From: JANXUC01 sp964619065
GTDB lineage: Bacteria > Acidobacteriota > Terriglobia > Terriglobales > Acidobacteriaceae
Direction: 5' to 3'
NCBI GenBank assembly: GCA_964619065.1
Contig: CAZUCC010000061.1
Span: forward strand, 1-21,460
DNA length: 21,460 nt
Part shown: piece after piece, positions 6,618 to 14,448 of the stretch
Layout: each line of letters opens with the position of its first letter
Position numbering within the stretch: the stretch's first letter is position 1
Notes under the pieces: generated by a model
Databases searched by the model: none
What the model was told of the DNA's origin: nothing
Seen by the model: only the letters and a program-made list of their open reading frames with translations
Translations under genes and position numbers: made by a program

Positions 6618-8660
6618 ATGACGACGCCAAACGCTCCCGCCGGAATTAAGCACCGCCCCTTTGTCCCCGAACACATGCAGATGAAGGAATTGACCTGGCG
6701 GGCTGTGGTGCTGGGCCTGTTCATGACCGTAATTCTGGGAGCCGCCAATGCCTATCTCGGGTTGCGCGCGGGCATCACGATCGCGGCCACCTATCCCGCA
6801 GCGGTGATTGCCATGGCGGTGCTGCGGATTTGGAATGGCTCCATCCTCGAGGAGAACATCGCGCGCACGGCGGGCTCCATCGGAGAATCTGTGGCAGCCG
6901 GCGCCATCTTTACAATTCCGGCTTTCGTGCTCACCAAGGCATGGCCTTCGTTCTGGCCGGGAGATGCTTATTGGAAATCTACCGCCCTCATGCTGATCGG
7001 GAGTGTGCTGGGCGTGCTGTTTGTCTCCCTTGTGCGAAGGGTGATGGTGGAAGATCCCGAGTTGCCGTTCCCGGAATCGGTTGCAGCAGCCGAGATTCAC
7101 AAAGCAGGACAACGTGCTGCTTCGGCTGCCAAGTATCTCTTCTGGAACATTGGAGTTGGTGGTGTGGTCTACCTGCTCGGGCGATTTGGCCTGTTTGCAG
7201 CGGATAGGGAATTTCAGTTTGCTGTTGGCAACCTTGGCCGCAGTCAGGTGCGTTTGGGAAATGCTGGCAGTACGAATCTGTTAGCAGCAGGTGGCTTCAG
7301 CACGGTGCCGGCACCCAGCGTGAGTCCGGCATATCTTGGCGTTGGGTACATCATTGGTTTACGCCTGGCGGCGATTCAGTTTGCCGGAGGGGTACTTGCC
7401 TGGGGGCTCATGGTTCCGCTGATGATGTACTTCCTCGGCCCCCAGCTTCGCAACTACTTACCTCCTGACACGCCCGACAACTGGTCTGGACTGGCCACGG
7501 CCGTGTGGCGATTCATTGTGCGGCCGATTGCAGTAGGAGGAATGTTAGTGGGTGCCGCTTACACCCTCTTCAAGATGAGCAAGAGCCTGACCGCGGGGTT
7601 GACGAAAGCTTTTTCGGATTTGAAGCAGACAGACGAGCAGCGAGCCAAGCTTTCGCGTACTGAGCAATACATGGGTTCGAAAACCGTCTTTTGTTTAATT
7701 GCTGTGGTTTTTCTGCTGATGTGCTTCCTCTACATGAATATCTCGGGGCTCCGCGCGCCCGCGATTCTCGCTGCGGTCGTCATGTTAATTGTTGGGTTCT
7801 TCTTTGCCACGGTTTCCGGGAGTTTGGTCGGCTTCATAGGCTCGTCCAACAATCCAATTTCTGGATTGACTCTCTCCACCCTCATTATCGCCGCTTTGTT
7901 GATGGTTTCTCTTGGCGTGCATGGGCTCCCGGGCGTGGCGGCGGTTCTCGGCGTGGCGGCGGTCGTCTGTGTTTCGTCCGCGGTCGCAGGCGAATTGCTC
8001 CAGGACTTCAAAGTCGGGTATATCCTCGGTGGCACGCCAAGAACCATCCAGCTTGTTGAATTGATTGCAGTCGTAGTTGCCAGTCTGGCCATGTACTGGC
8101 CTTTGCTTCTGCTCCACCGCGGGAACATTCTTGAAGGCGGAATTGGGTTTGGTGACCGGAAGCTGCCCGCTGTGCAATCTGGCCTGATGGCAACTCTGGC
8201 GGTCGGAATTGTGGGTGGCGACATGCCCTGGCCTCTAGTAGTAGTCGGCGTATTCTTCGGAATTGCCTTGATCATGATGCAAGTACGCAGCCCCATGCTG
8301 GTGGCCGTGGGAATGTATCTCCCGTTTGAAACTACCTTCGCTATTTTCCTGGGCGGAGTTTTCCGGTCCATCGCCGATCATTTGGCAAAACGACGCAACT
8401 TGAATGCTGCGCAGATGGCCCGAGTGGAGAATGCAGGCATTCTCACTGCGTCAGGGCTGATTGCTGGAGAAGCCATTCTTGGTTTGATTTGGGCGGGGTT
8501 ACAATTTGCGCCGAAATGGGCGCGGCCACAAATTTTTCACAACCCTTCTTACCTGGCAGGTTTAGGCGTGATGTTTTTGCTGGCTTTTCTGATGATTCGT
8601 GTGCCTCTTTCCGGGGCGGGCAGCCCGGACGAGCCGGCTCCGCCGACCGCCATGATGTAG
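6618..8660 (+). CDS. OPT family oligopeptide (or metal-chelate) transporter
   Basis: 680-residue inner-membrane protein with about 14-16 hydrophobic segments. OPT hallmarks are seen: NAYLGLRAG in the first transmembrane hairpin (44-52), EENIARTAGSIGES (78-91), a short cytoplasmic PFPESVAAAEIHKAG stretch (150-164) and the NNPISGLT signature (411-418). Length matches the bacterial oligopeptide-transporter branch of OPT/YSL. The family imports small peptides, or metals chelated by peptide-like ligands, driven by protons; the substrate here is unknown. A GAGG lies 13 bp upstream of the ATG, rather far. The YggS-type gene begins 8 bp downstream and is probably co-transcribed. The gene is divergent from the zinc-ribbon gene. 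Confidence 0.92.
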   Translation: MTTPNAPAGIKHRPFVPEHMQMKELTWRAVVLGLFMTVILGAANAYLGLRAGITIAATYPAAVIAMAVLRIWNGSILEENIARTAGSIGESVAAGAIFTIPAFVLTKAWPSFWPGDAYWKSTALMLIGSVLGVLFVSLVRRVMVEDPELPFPESVAAAEIHKAGQRAASAAKYLFWNIGVGGVVYLLGRFGLFAADREFQFAVGNLGRSQVRLGNAGSTNLLAAGGFSTVPAPSVSPAYLGVGYIIGLRLAAIQFAGGVLAWGLMVPLMMYFLGPQLRNYLPPDTPDNWSGLATAVWRFIVRPIAVGGMLVGAAYTLFKMSKSLTAGLTKAFSDLKQTDEQRAKLSRTEQYMGSKTVFCLIAVVFLLMCFLYMNISGLRAPAILAAVVMLIVGFFFATVSGSLVGFIGSSNNPISGLTLSTLIIAALLMVSLGVHGLPGVAAVLGVAAVVCVSSAVAGELLQDFKVGYILGGTPRTIQLVELIAVVVASLAMYWPLLLLHRGNILEGGIGFGDRKLPAVQSGLMATLAVGIVGGDMPWPLVVVGVFFGIALIMMQVRSPMLVAVGMYLPFETTFAIFLGGVFRSIADHLAKRRNLNAAQMARVENAGILTASGLIAGEAILGLIWAGLQFAPKWARPQIFHNPSYLAGLGVMFLLAFLMIRVPLSGAGSPDEPAPPTAMM

Positions 8661-8668
8661 TTTGGATC

Positions 8669-9367
8669 ATGGGGATTGCGGAGAATGTAGCGGAAATCCG
8701 GGAGCGCATGGCATCCGCGGCGCGGCGTGCGGGCCGGCGCGCGGATGACATTGTTCTGATGGGCGTAAGCAAGACGTTTCCCGCCGAAGCGATTCGCGAG
8801 GCCTATTCCGCAGGCATCCGCGTTTTCGGCGAGAATCGGGTGCAGGAATTCTCGGAAAAAGCTGCGGCTCTCAGGAATTTGCCGGATGTCGAATGGCATT
8901 TGATTGGACATTTGCAATCGAACAAGGCGGCCAAAGCTGCGGAACTATTCCACGCTGTCGATTCGGTGGATTCCTTGCGGCTCGCAGAACGGTTGAATGC
9001 CGCAGCGGACGCTATCGGCAAGAAGCTGCTCGTCCTGATCGAGATCAACATCGGCGCAGAGGAAGCCAAGAGTGGATTGCTACCGAGCGCACCGGAGTTC
9101 ACCCAACTGCTCCAGGCAGCCCCCCGGCTCGAGCATCTTGAAATTCAAGGGCTGATGACGATTCCTCCCTTTACTGGAAGCCCTGAAGGCGCCCGTCCCT
9201 ATTTCCGTAAGCTACGTGAACTGCGAGATGCGACGGCGGCAAAACGACTTCCCAACGTCGGAATGGATGTGCTTTCGATGGGCATGTCCCACGATTTCGA
9301 AATCGCAATCGAAGAAGGATCCACTTGCGTGCGCGTAGGAACCGCAATTTTCGGAAGCAGGGCTTAA
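8669..9367 (+). CDS. yggS: YggS/PROSC family pyridoxal-5'-phosphate homeostasis protein
   Basis: 232-residue single-domain TIM-barrel PLP protein. The cofactor lysine is K35 in GVSKTFP. Further family blocks are FGENRVQE, WHLIGHLQSNKAA, LIEINIGAEEAKSG (family: VN.s.E..K.G), IQGLMTIPP and LSMGMSHDFEIAIEEGSTCVRVGTAIFGSR. Members bind PLP and help balance vitamin B6 and amino-acid/keto-acid pools; no catalytic turnover is assigned. The frame is open upstream into the OPT gene. ATG 8669, 8 bp after the OPT stop, gives the usual family length and N-terminus. The bacterial gene often lies beside proC, yggT or cell-division genes; here it follows a transporter. Confidence 0.95.
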   Translation: MGIAENVAEIRERMASAARRAGRRADDIVLMGVSKTFPAEAIREAYSAGIRVFGENRVQEFSEKAAALRNLPDVEWHLIGHLQSNKAAKAAELFHAVDSVDSLRLAERLNAAADAIGKKLLVLIEINIGAEEAKSGLLPSAPEFTQLLQAAPRLEHLEIQGLMTIPPFTGSPEGARPYFRKLRELRDATAAKRLPNVGMDVLSMGMSHDFEIAIEEGSTCVRVGTAIFGSRA

Positions 9368-9388
9368 ATCGAAATTCTTTGCGGAATT

Positions 9389-9416
9389 TTGAATGTCCGG
9401 CGTGCGTCCGTATAGT
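9389..9416 (+). promoter_or_regulatory. candidate sigma-70 type promoter for the POT/MFS transporter
   Basis: TTGAAT (9389-9394) and TATAGT (9411-9416) are separated by 16 bp. They lie just after the yggS stop and 30 bp before the TTG start of the transporter. Each hexamer matches consensus at four or five positions. The spacing, placement and the strong Shine-Dalgarno downstream make this the best promoter in the window. Confidence 0.55.
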
Positions 9417-9445
9417 ATTGCAGCGGCCGTGACCAAGGAGTCCCA

Positions 9446-10717
9446 TTGAACATATCGGAACAGTGGCACGAGATTCGAACTGGCTTCGAGCGCCCCTTCT
9501 GGGTCGCCAATATTACGGAACTCTTCGAGCGGCTTTCCTATTACGCCGCGTTCGCGTCGCTGGCGCGCTATTTGCACGAGTCCTTGAATTTCCGCATTGA
9601 ACAGGCTACCAGCCTCACAGGTCTGTTCGGTGGCCTGGTCTGGTTTTTAGCCATCTTCGGAGGAAGTCTCGCCGATCGTCTTGGATTTCGCCGGGCTCTC
9701 TCGCTGGCCTATCTGATCCTGGCTTGTTCGTACTTCCTGTTGGGCTCGATTGCTGCGCCCTGGCTTGCGCCGGTGCGAAACGCCGTGCCGCTGGTCGTGC
9801 TGGTGGCATTTATTTTGATGCTGCCTGCGCTGGGCATCGCGATGGTAAAACCAGCCATCGTCGGAACCACGGCGCGAGCTTCGAAGGAGAGCGTCCGCTC
9901 CATCGGCTACTCCATTTACTACACGCTGGTGAATGTGGGTTCCGCGTCCGGACCCTTCGTTGCCTCCTGGGTGCACTCGCACCTGCGAGTGGAGAGCGTT
10001 TTTCTCGTCGCCTCGCTTAGCGTGTTTCTGATGTTTTTTGCTGTTTTGCTTTTTTTCAAAGAACCGAAAGGTGCCGGCGAGACCGGGGCACCCAGCCTCG
10101 GTCAGGCGGCCAAGAATTTCGCCACCGTTCTTTCCAATCCCCGCTTCATGCTTTTTCTTTTGATCTTCTCCGGCTACTGGATTGTTTTTTGGCAGCTCTT
10201 CATCACCTTGCCGCTCTACGTGCATAACTACATCGATGCCACCAGCGACACGGAACTGCTGCTGGTGACAGGCCCTGTTACCGTGATTGCCCTGCAAATG
10301 GCGGTCAGTTTCCTTACGCGGCGCATACCTGCGTTCTCGGCAATCACGTTAGGCACACTGATCACGGGCGTGGCCTGGCTGTTGTTGATCGGACATCCGA
10401 CGATTCCGATGGTCATCGCTGCAATGGTCGTTGTGGCCCTTGGAGAAATCACGCAAACGCCGCGCTATTACGAATACATTTCCCGACTGGCACCTCCAGG
10501 ACAGCAGGGCACCTATATGGGATTTGCTTTTCTGCCACTCGGCATCGGCTCGTTGATCGGCGGCTGGTTTGGCGGAAAACTCATGCATCACTTCGGAGAG
10601 GTCCAACATCACCCAGAACGTATCTGGTGGGCGGTGACTGCTGTCGGAGTGGCTACAGCGGCACTGCTTTGGGTTTATGACAAGACTGTGCGCGAGACTG
10701 TGGCGCAGGCTGTGTAA
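9446..10717 (+). CDS. MFS transporter of the POT/PTR (proton-dependent di/tripeptide) type
   Basis: 423 residues with about 12 transmembrane segments. The first helix carries the POT signature E25-x2-E28-R29-L-S-Y-Y (ELFERLSYY), used for proton coupling. The MFS loop motif follows (GGSLADRLGFRRAL, 72-84). Other conserved stretches are SIGYSIYYTLVNVGSASGP and TPRYYEYISRLAPPGQQGTYMG, the latter in the position of the POT C-terminal signature. Predicted to import small peptides with protons, but specificity is not provable from sequence. The start is a TTG at 9446, supported by AAGGAG at 9435-9440 with five bases between; no ATG or GTG fits as well. It is separated from yggS by a candidate promoter and followed closely by the AlkD-like gene. 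Confidence 0.87.
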   Translation: MNISEQWHEIRTGFERPFWVANITELFERLSYYAAFASLARYLHESLNFRIEQATSLTGLFGGLVWFLAIFGGSLADRLGFRRALSLAYLILACSYFLLGSIAAPWLAPVRNAVPLVVLVAFILMLPALGIAMVKPAIVGTTARASKESVRSIGYSIYYTLVNVGSASGPFVASWVHSHLRVESVFLVASLSVFLMFFAVLLFFKEPKGAGETGAPSLGQAAKNFATVLSNPRFMLFLLIFSGYWIVFWQLFITLPLYVHNYIDATSDTELLLVTGPVTVIALQMAVSFLTRRIPAFSAITLGTLITGVAWLLLIGHPTIPMVIAAMVVVALGEITQTPRYYEYISRLAPPGQQGTYMGFAFLPLGIGSLIGGWFGGKLMHHFGEVQHHPERIWWAVTAVGVATAALLWVYDKTVRETVAQAV

Positions 10718-10735
10718 AGTACTTCCCTCAACAAA

Positions 10736-11473
10736 ATGCCCCGGACGAAAACTCCCACTAGCATCGCAGAGCAAATCCGGCGCGAACTGCGAGGCGGCGG
10801 GTCGCAACAGCATGCAGAGGACGTGCAGTGGTTTTTCAAGGAAGAGATTCAATCTCGCGGCTGGTATACAGCCGCGCTGCGCAAGGCAGCTGTGCGGACG
10901 CGGCGAACAATTCTGCAAGAAGCGTCCATGTACTTCCTGATGAAAGTTGCGGATGACTTGTTTCAGGGAGACATCCTCGAGGAGAAAGTTTTCGCCGTAT
11001 TTCTACTGGAGAAACTCACCGACCAGCTCGGTGACAAAGAGTTTCGCGTTTTTGAAAGCTGGCTCGGCCGAGTCTCTAGCTGGGCTGACCACGATGCGCT
11101 GGCTGGCTACCTGCTCGGGCCAATGATAGCTGCTCACCCAAGACTGTCGGCACGTGTCTTTGTCTGGGCAAAAAACAAGAATCGATGGCACCGGCGGGCG
11201 GCAGCGGTGGCTCTGATTCGCGGAGAGCGCGTAGGATTGTTCGAAAAGGAGATCATCCGCATAGCAAACCTGCTCCTTCACGATGAGGATGACGACGATG
11301 CTGACAAGATGGTGCAGAAGGGCTTGGGCTGGCTCTTGCGGGAGTGGACCCGCGACGATCCGCATCGGGCGCTTCCCTTTTTAATGAAGATTCGTACCCA
11401 CGCTCCGCGATTAGTGCTGCGAACCGCATGTGAAAGGCTGGCGCCTGAAGAGAAGAAGAAGGTACTTGGCTAA
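10736..11473 (+). CDS. AlkD-like DNA alkylation repair protein
   Basis: 245 residues, all-helical HEAT-like repeats, matching the DNA alkylation repair (AlkC/AlkD) family that excises N3- and N7-alkylated purines. The SSWADHD segment gives W116 and D120, equivalent in spacing to the W109/D113 pair that contacts the lesion and backbone in Bacillus cereus AlkD. RWHRRAAAVALIR (150-162) and GLGWLLRE (W199) correspond to the other DNA-facing positions (inference by motif, not alignment). Starts at ATG 10736, 18 bp after the transporter stop, with no clear Shine-Dalgarno; it may be read from the transporter transcript. Length is typical for the family. Confidence 0.88.
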   Translation: MPRTKTPTSIAEQIRRELRGGGSQQHAEDVQWFFKEEIQSRGWYTAALRKAAVRTRRTILQEASMYFLMKVADDLFQGDILEEKVFAVFLLEKLTDQLGDKEFRVFESWLGRVSSWADHDALAGYLLGPMIAAHPRLSARVFVWAKNKNRWHRRAAAVALIRGERVGLFEKEIIRIANLLLHDEDDDDADKMVQKGLGWLLREWTRDDPHRALPFLMKIRTHAPRLVLRTACERLAPEEKKKVLG

Positions 11474-11527
11474 CGCTTCTTTTCGCAGTCCGTCCACCTG
11501 AATTCGCCGGAATCTGTGAGCCTTCGC

Positions 11528-11533
11528 TATAAT
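11528..11533 (+). promoter_or_regulatory. perfect -10 element (TATAAT) just before the M24 peptidase start
   Basis: TATAAT at 11528-11533 lies 12 bp before ATG 11546. A start about seven bases downstream would leave a leader of only a few nucleotides. The best -35 candidate (TTCGCC, 11503-11508) is weak and 19 bp away. If used, it argues against the upstream in-frame GTG 11516, because the promoter would lie inside that longer reading frame. Confidence 0.4.
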
Positions 11534-11545
11534 GAGCATTCGCTT

Positions 11546-12712
11546 ATGGACTTATCCGCGATCCAGTCAGCCCTACAACAACAAGGCTTCGATGCTTGGC
11601 TTTTCTGTGATCATCACCACCGCGATCCCATCGCTTACCGCGTTCTCGGGCTGTCTGCAACTTCGATGGTCACGCGGCGCTGGTTTTATGTGATCCCGGC
11701 CAAGGGCGAGCCTTCCAAGCTGGTGCATCGCATTGAAGCCGGGCATTTGGACTCGCTGCCCGGAGCGAAGCGGCAGTACGCGGCATGGCAGGAGTTGGAA
11801 GAAAGTCTGAAGGCGATGCTGGCACCCTATAAAACGGTAGCCATGCAGTATTCGCCGAACAATCGCGTCTTTGTGATTTCACTGATTGACGCTGGAACCA
11901 TCGAGCTCATTCGCAGCTTTGGCACGAACGTGGTCAGCTCAGGCGATCTCGTGGCGCGGTTTGAATCGACGTTGACGGAAGACCAGATTCGCAGCCACTT
12001 CGAGGCGCGTGACGCGGTGGATCGCGTCACCGCCGCCGCATTTCAGGAAATCGGGCACCGCGTTCGCAACGGCGGCACGCACGAGGTCGAAATTCAACAG
12101 TGGATCATGGAAGCCTTTGGCCGCGAAGGCCTGAAAACAGATGACCCGCCCATTGTGGGCGTGAATGCGCACAGCGGCGACCCGCACTACGAGCCGCGTT
12201 CGGAGACTTCTAAACCCATCCGCGAAGGCGACTGGGTCTTGCTCGACATTTGGGGAAAGATGAATCGGCATGACGCCGTCTACTACGACATCACGTGGAC
12301 CGGCTTCGTCGGCAACGCGCCTTCCGACCGCCAGCGGCAAGTCTTTGAGATTGTCACGGGTGCGCGCGACGCGGGGATCGCCAAAGTGATTTCTGCGATC
12401 GCCGCAGGAAAACAGATTGCCGGCTGGGAAGTCGACCGCGCGACCCGGGATCATATTAACGAAAAAGGCTTTGGCGAGTACTTCATTCATCGCACCGGGC
12501 ACTCGATCAGTACCGATATTCACTCGAACGGCGCCAATATGGATGACCTTGAGGTGCACGATGTCCGGCAAATTCTTCCGAATAGCTGCTTCTCGATTGA
12601 GCCCGGCGTATACCTTCCGGAGTTTGGCGTACGCAGTGAAATCAATATTCTGGTGCGACAGGGTTCGGCCGAAGTCACCGGGAAAATTCAGCGCGAGATT
12701 GTGATGGTGTAA
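11546..12712 (+). CDS. M24 family metallopeptidase (Xaa-Pro aminopeptidase/dipeptidase type)
   Basis: 388 residues from ATG 11546. The N-terminal creatinase-like domain (about 1-150) precedes a pita-bread M24 domain. Putative dinuclear-metal ligands are D234 (LLDIWG), D248 (YYDITWT), H319 (HRTGHSI), E352 (SIEPGVY) and E365 (RSEINIL). The spacing between the two aspartates is three residues longer than the common D-x10-D, so this is a divergent subgroup. Expected to remove residues next to proline, probably in the cytoplasm since no signal peptide is seen. GTG 11516 would add ten residues, but the TATAAT between the two starts favours the ATG. Its stop overlaps the next start (TAATG), indicating translational coupling to two small membrane proteins. 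Confidence 0.9.
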   Translation: MDLSAIQSALQQQGFDAWLFCDHHHRDPIAYRVLGLSATSMVTRRWFYVIPAKGEPSKLVHRIEAGHLDSLPGAKRQYAAWQELEESLKAMLAPYKTVAMQYSPNNRVFVISLIDAGTIELIRSFGTNVVSSGDLVARFESTLTEDQIRSHFEARDAVDRVTAAAFQEIGHRVRNGGTHEVEIQQWIMEAFGREGLKTDDPPIVGVNAHSGDPHYEPRSETSKPIREGDWVLLDIWGKMNRHDAVYYDITWTGFVGNAPSDRQRQVFEIVTGARDAGIAKVISAIAAGKQIAGWEVDRATRDHINEKGFGEYFIHRTGHSISTDIHSNGANMDDLEVHDVRQILPNSCFSIEPGVYLPEFGVRSEINILVRQGSAEVTGKIQREIVMV

Positions 12713-13137
12713 TGGCGGATTCTACTGACAAGATTTCCGAAAAGAGTACCGCGGTAGCCGAGTCCACGCCGGGCGTGATGTCGATCGTTGCGCCTGCAGT
12801 GGGATGGCTGATTCCGGGAGCGGGCCATCTCGTCCAGAAGCGTTACGGCCGCGGCGTATTGCTGATGGCGTCGATTGTCAGCATGTACATGATCGGCATT
12901 GCAATGCAGGGTCATGTGTACACGCCAAACGGCGGCGATTTGCTTGACATCTTGAGCTTCCTTGGAGACGCCTGCGCAGGCGGCCTTTACATCGTGAGTC
13001 GCGCGCTCGATTGGAATCCTGGCTTGATTTCAAAAGCCACGGCGGATTACGGTTCCAAGTTTATCGTCGTTGCCGGTCTGTTGAACTTCATTAGCGCGGC
13101 TGACGCATATCACATCGCAATCGGAAAAAAGCAATGA
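12712..13137 (+). CDS. small membrane protein, probably DUF6677-type
   Basis: 141 residues. After a polar N-terminus of about 20 residues come hydrophobic stretches: SIVAPAVGWLIPGAGHLVQ, GVLLMASIVSMYMIGIAM, a segment around ILSFLGDACAGGLYIVSRAL, and FIVVAGLLNFISAADAYHIA. The GWLIPGAGHL..KRYGRG pattern is what I associate with DUF6677, a family seen mainly in Acidobacteriota; the function is unknown. The ATG overlaps the M24 peptidase stop by one base, and its own stop overlaps the next ATG (ATGA). The three genes therefore form a tightly coupled unit. The GAG-loop motif resembles TM2-like proteins, which is the main alternative. Confidence 0.75.
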   Translation: MADSTDKISEKSTAVAESTPGVMSIVAPAVGWLIPGAGHLVQKRYGRGVLLMASIVSMYMIGIAMQGHVYTPNGGDLLDILSFLGDACAGGLYIVSRALDWNPGLISKATADYGSKFIVVAGLLNFISAADAYHIAIGKKQ

Positions 13138-13313
13138 CGCACATTTCACACTTCGGCGCAGCTCTGCTGTTCGCGTTATTCGCCTCAGTCGTGTTCGGCA
13201 TCACACAGAAACAAACCACCAGCGATATGCTGCGTTACGGATTTTATTGTTTTGCGATGTTCGTAGGCGGCGTGATCGTGGCGGGTTGGGCCATGTGGCT
13301 GCTGCGGCACTAG
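13134..13313 (+). CDS. two-helix membrane microprotein (59 aa)
   Basis: ATG 13134 overlaps the preceding TGA (ATGA), and the frame ends at TAG 13311-13313, giving 59 residues. Two hydrophobic helices (about 8-22, AALLFALFASVVFG, and 40-57, FAMFVGGVIVAGWAMWLL) are joined by a short polar loop containing QKQTTSD. No family is recognised. The stop-start overlap and a clean membrane pattern argue that it is real. Coupling to the upstream small membrane protein suggests they act together, perhaps as a complex, but nothing in the sequence states a function. Confidence 0.7.
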   Translation: MTHISHFGAALLFALFASVVFGITQKQTTSDMLRYGFYCFAMFVGGVIVAGWAMWLLRH

Positions 13314-13319
13314 GAAAGC

Positions 13320-13361
13320 ATTTGTAATTTGAAAACTACGAACATTACAAATTAGTTTTCA
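13320..13361. repeat. two interleaved 9-bp inverted repeats (pseudoknot order)
   Basis: Arm A ATTTGTAAT (13320-13328) pairs with A' ATTACAAAT (13344-13352). Arm B TGAAAACTA (13330-13338) pairs with B' TAGTTTTCA (13353-13361). The order is A-B-A'-B', so the two helices are mutually exclusive as simple hairpins and together would form an H-type pseudoknot. The block lies between convergent genes, and B' contains the stop codon of the GNAT gene. There is no U-tract, so a classical terminator is not evident. Confidence 0.6.
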
Positions 13362-14345
13362 TCCTTCCCACACAAACGCATCGAATACGTGCCTGGTTAT
13401 GAAACCTAACCGCTCATAAAGATGGACGGCGCCTTCGTTGGCCTGCGTCACAGTAAGCGTCAACAAGTCAAATCCACGAGCGCGCAACGCTTGCGTGGAC
13501 TGGTGCATGAGGGCATCTCCAATTCCATGGGATCGGTATTGGGGCAGCACGCACACCTGCGTGACGTGACCCGCGTCATGGCGGATGCGCGAACACAGAA
13601 TCACGCCCACCGTCATTCGCAGTGCACGGTTGTAGGCAACAAATGAAGACTCGGGGTCGAACTGGCCGCATCCGGGAAAGCGTACAACGTTATGCAAAAA
13701 TCGCAAGGAGCCATTCACAGTGCGGTATTGATCGTTGATTTCCGAATCAACGTGGTCCCGATAACAGGCGGTGATCAAGCCGGCCGTCGGCTGGTAGTCG
13801 TGCTCCGACCATGGGCGAATCTCAATTTCCGTATTGACCGGAGCCGGGACTTCCGTGTTCCGTTTCAGGTCCGTCACCATGAAAAGCCGGGGGTGGCGAT
13901 GAAAGCCGTTGTCCAGAAAAGGCTGCGCTATACGCCCTGATTCGTGCACCAACAGCTGCGCTTCGGCACGATGGATCCCGGGCGACTGCTGCAAAGTTTC
14001 AATGGAATGCTTGAGCAGCTGGATCTCGACATCCAGAACTTGAGTATCCAGGATTGGCAAAGGGCCGAAGCCGTTACCGTTGGCCGCGAACAAGTCGCCG
14101 ATCACGGCCTTGCTGCCTTCGTATACGAAAAAAGCGTACCCCAGCACACGGCCTCGATCCAAGGCGGCGTAACCAGGCAAGATTTTGGAATCGATATAAC
14201 GCAATACCATTTCGGTGGAACCGCTGTAATCCCACGAAAGCAGACGCGCCCACGCGCTTGCTTCTTTTTCGAGAAGCGGACGGAGATCAGCGGAAGAGAA
14301 ATGTCTGAGGTCGAGAATTTCCACAATATTGCCGTAGGCAACCAC
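13359..14345 (-). CDS. GNAT family N-acetyltransferase (two GNAT halves)
   Basis: 328 residues. The C-terminal half (about 172-328) is a clear GNAT domain. It has the acetyl-CoA loop YRSHGIGDALM (270-280) after the beta-4 strand VTQVCVLP, and NEGAVHLYERLGF (303-315) as the closing motif. The N-terminal half (residues about 8-160, with YAALDRGRVLGYAFFVYEG) has the shape of a second, degenerate GNAT domain without a clear CoA loop. The enzyme should transfer an acetyl group to an amine of unknown nature. The start is uncertain: GTG 14345 is the longest choice and GTG 14324 gives a protein starting at residue 8; neither has a good Shine-Dalgarno. The stop codon lies inside the interleaved repeat at 13320-13361. 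It is about 100 bp downstream of the glycosyltransferase and may have its own promoter. Confidence 0.85.
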   Translation of the reverse strand: MVAYGNIVEILDLRHFSSADLRPLLEKEASAWARLLSWDYSGSTEMVLRYIDSKILPGYAALDRGRVLGYAFFVYEGSKAVIGDLFAANGNGFGPLPILDTQVLDVEIQLLKHSIETLQQSPGIHRAEAQLLVHESGRIAQPFLDNGFHRHPRLFMVTDLKRNTEVPAPVNTEIEIRPWSEHDYQPTAGLITACYRDHVDSEINDQYRTVNGSLRFLHNVVRFPGCGQFDPESSFVAYNRALRMTVGVILCSRIRHDAGHVTQVCVLPQYRSHGIGDALMHQSTQALRARGFDLLTLTVTQANEGAVHLYERLGFITRHVFDAFVWEG

Positions 14346-14378
14346 AAGAGGCGGATGCCCTACGATCGGCGAAGCGTA

Positions 14379-14408
14379 AGTCTAGTGCGTCATGGAACAC
14401 CAAGGCAA
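14379..14408 (-). promoter_or_regulatory. candidate promoter for the GNAT gene
   Basis: On the minus strand TTGCCT (14408-14403) and TAGACT (14384-14379) are spaced by 18 bp, each matching four of six consensus bases. It would start transcription near 14371, about 26 nt before GTG 14345. Weak match. Confidence 0.3.
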
Positions 14409-14428
14409 CCGGATGGACCGGGGAAGGC

Positions 14429-14440
14429 AACAGCGCTGTT
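14429..14440. promoter_or_regulatory. 12-bp perfect palindrome AACAGCGCTGTT
   Basis: Uninterrupted palindrome located 9 bp beyond the glycosyltransferase stop and about 20 bp upstream of the candidate GNAT -35. The position fits a dimeric repressor site for the GNAT gene, but no regulator is identified and a single copy could be chance. Confidence 0.25.
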
Positions 14441-14448
14441 CTAAGAGG

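Noticed and set aside
7730..8371. 213-codon minus-strand frame in the OPT gene
   Set aside because: Shadow of a well supported 680-residue membrane protein; Thr/Pro/Arg-rich with no domain.
13944..14444. 166-codon plus-strand frame opposite the GNAT gene
   Set aside because: Antisense to a clear GNAT domain; no protein-family signal.
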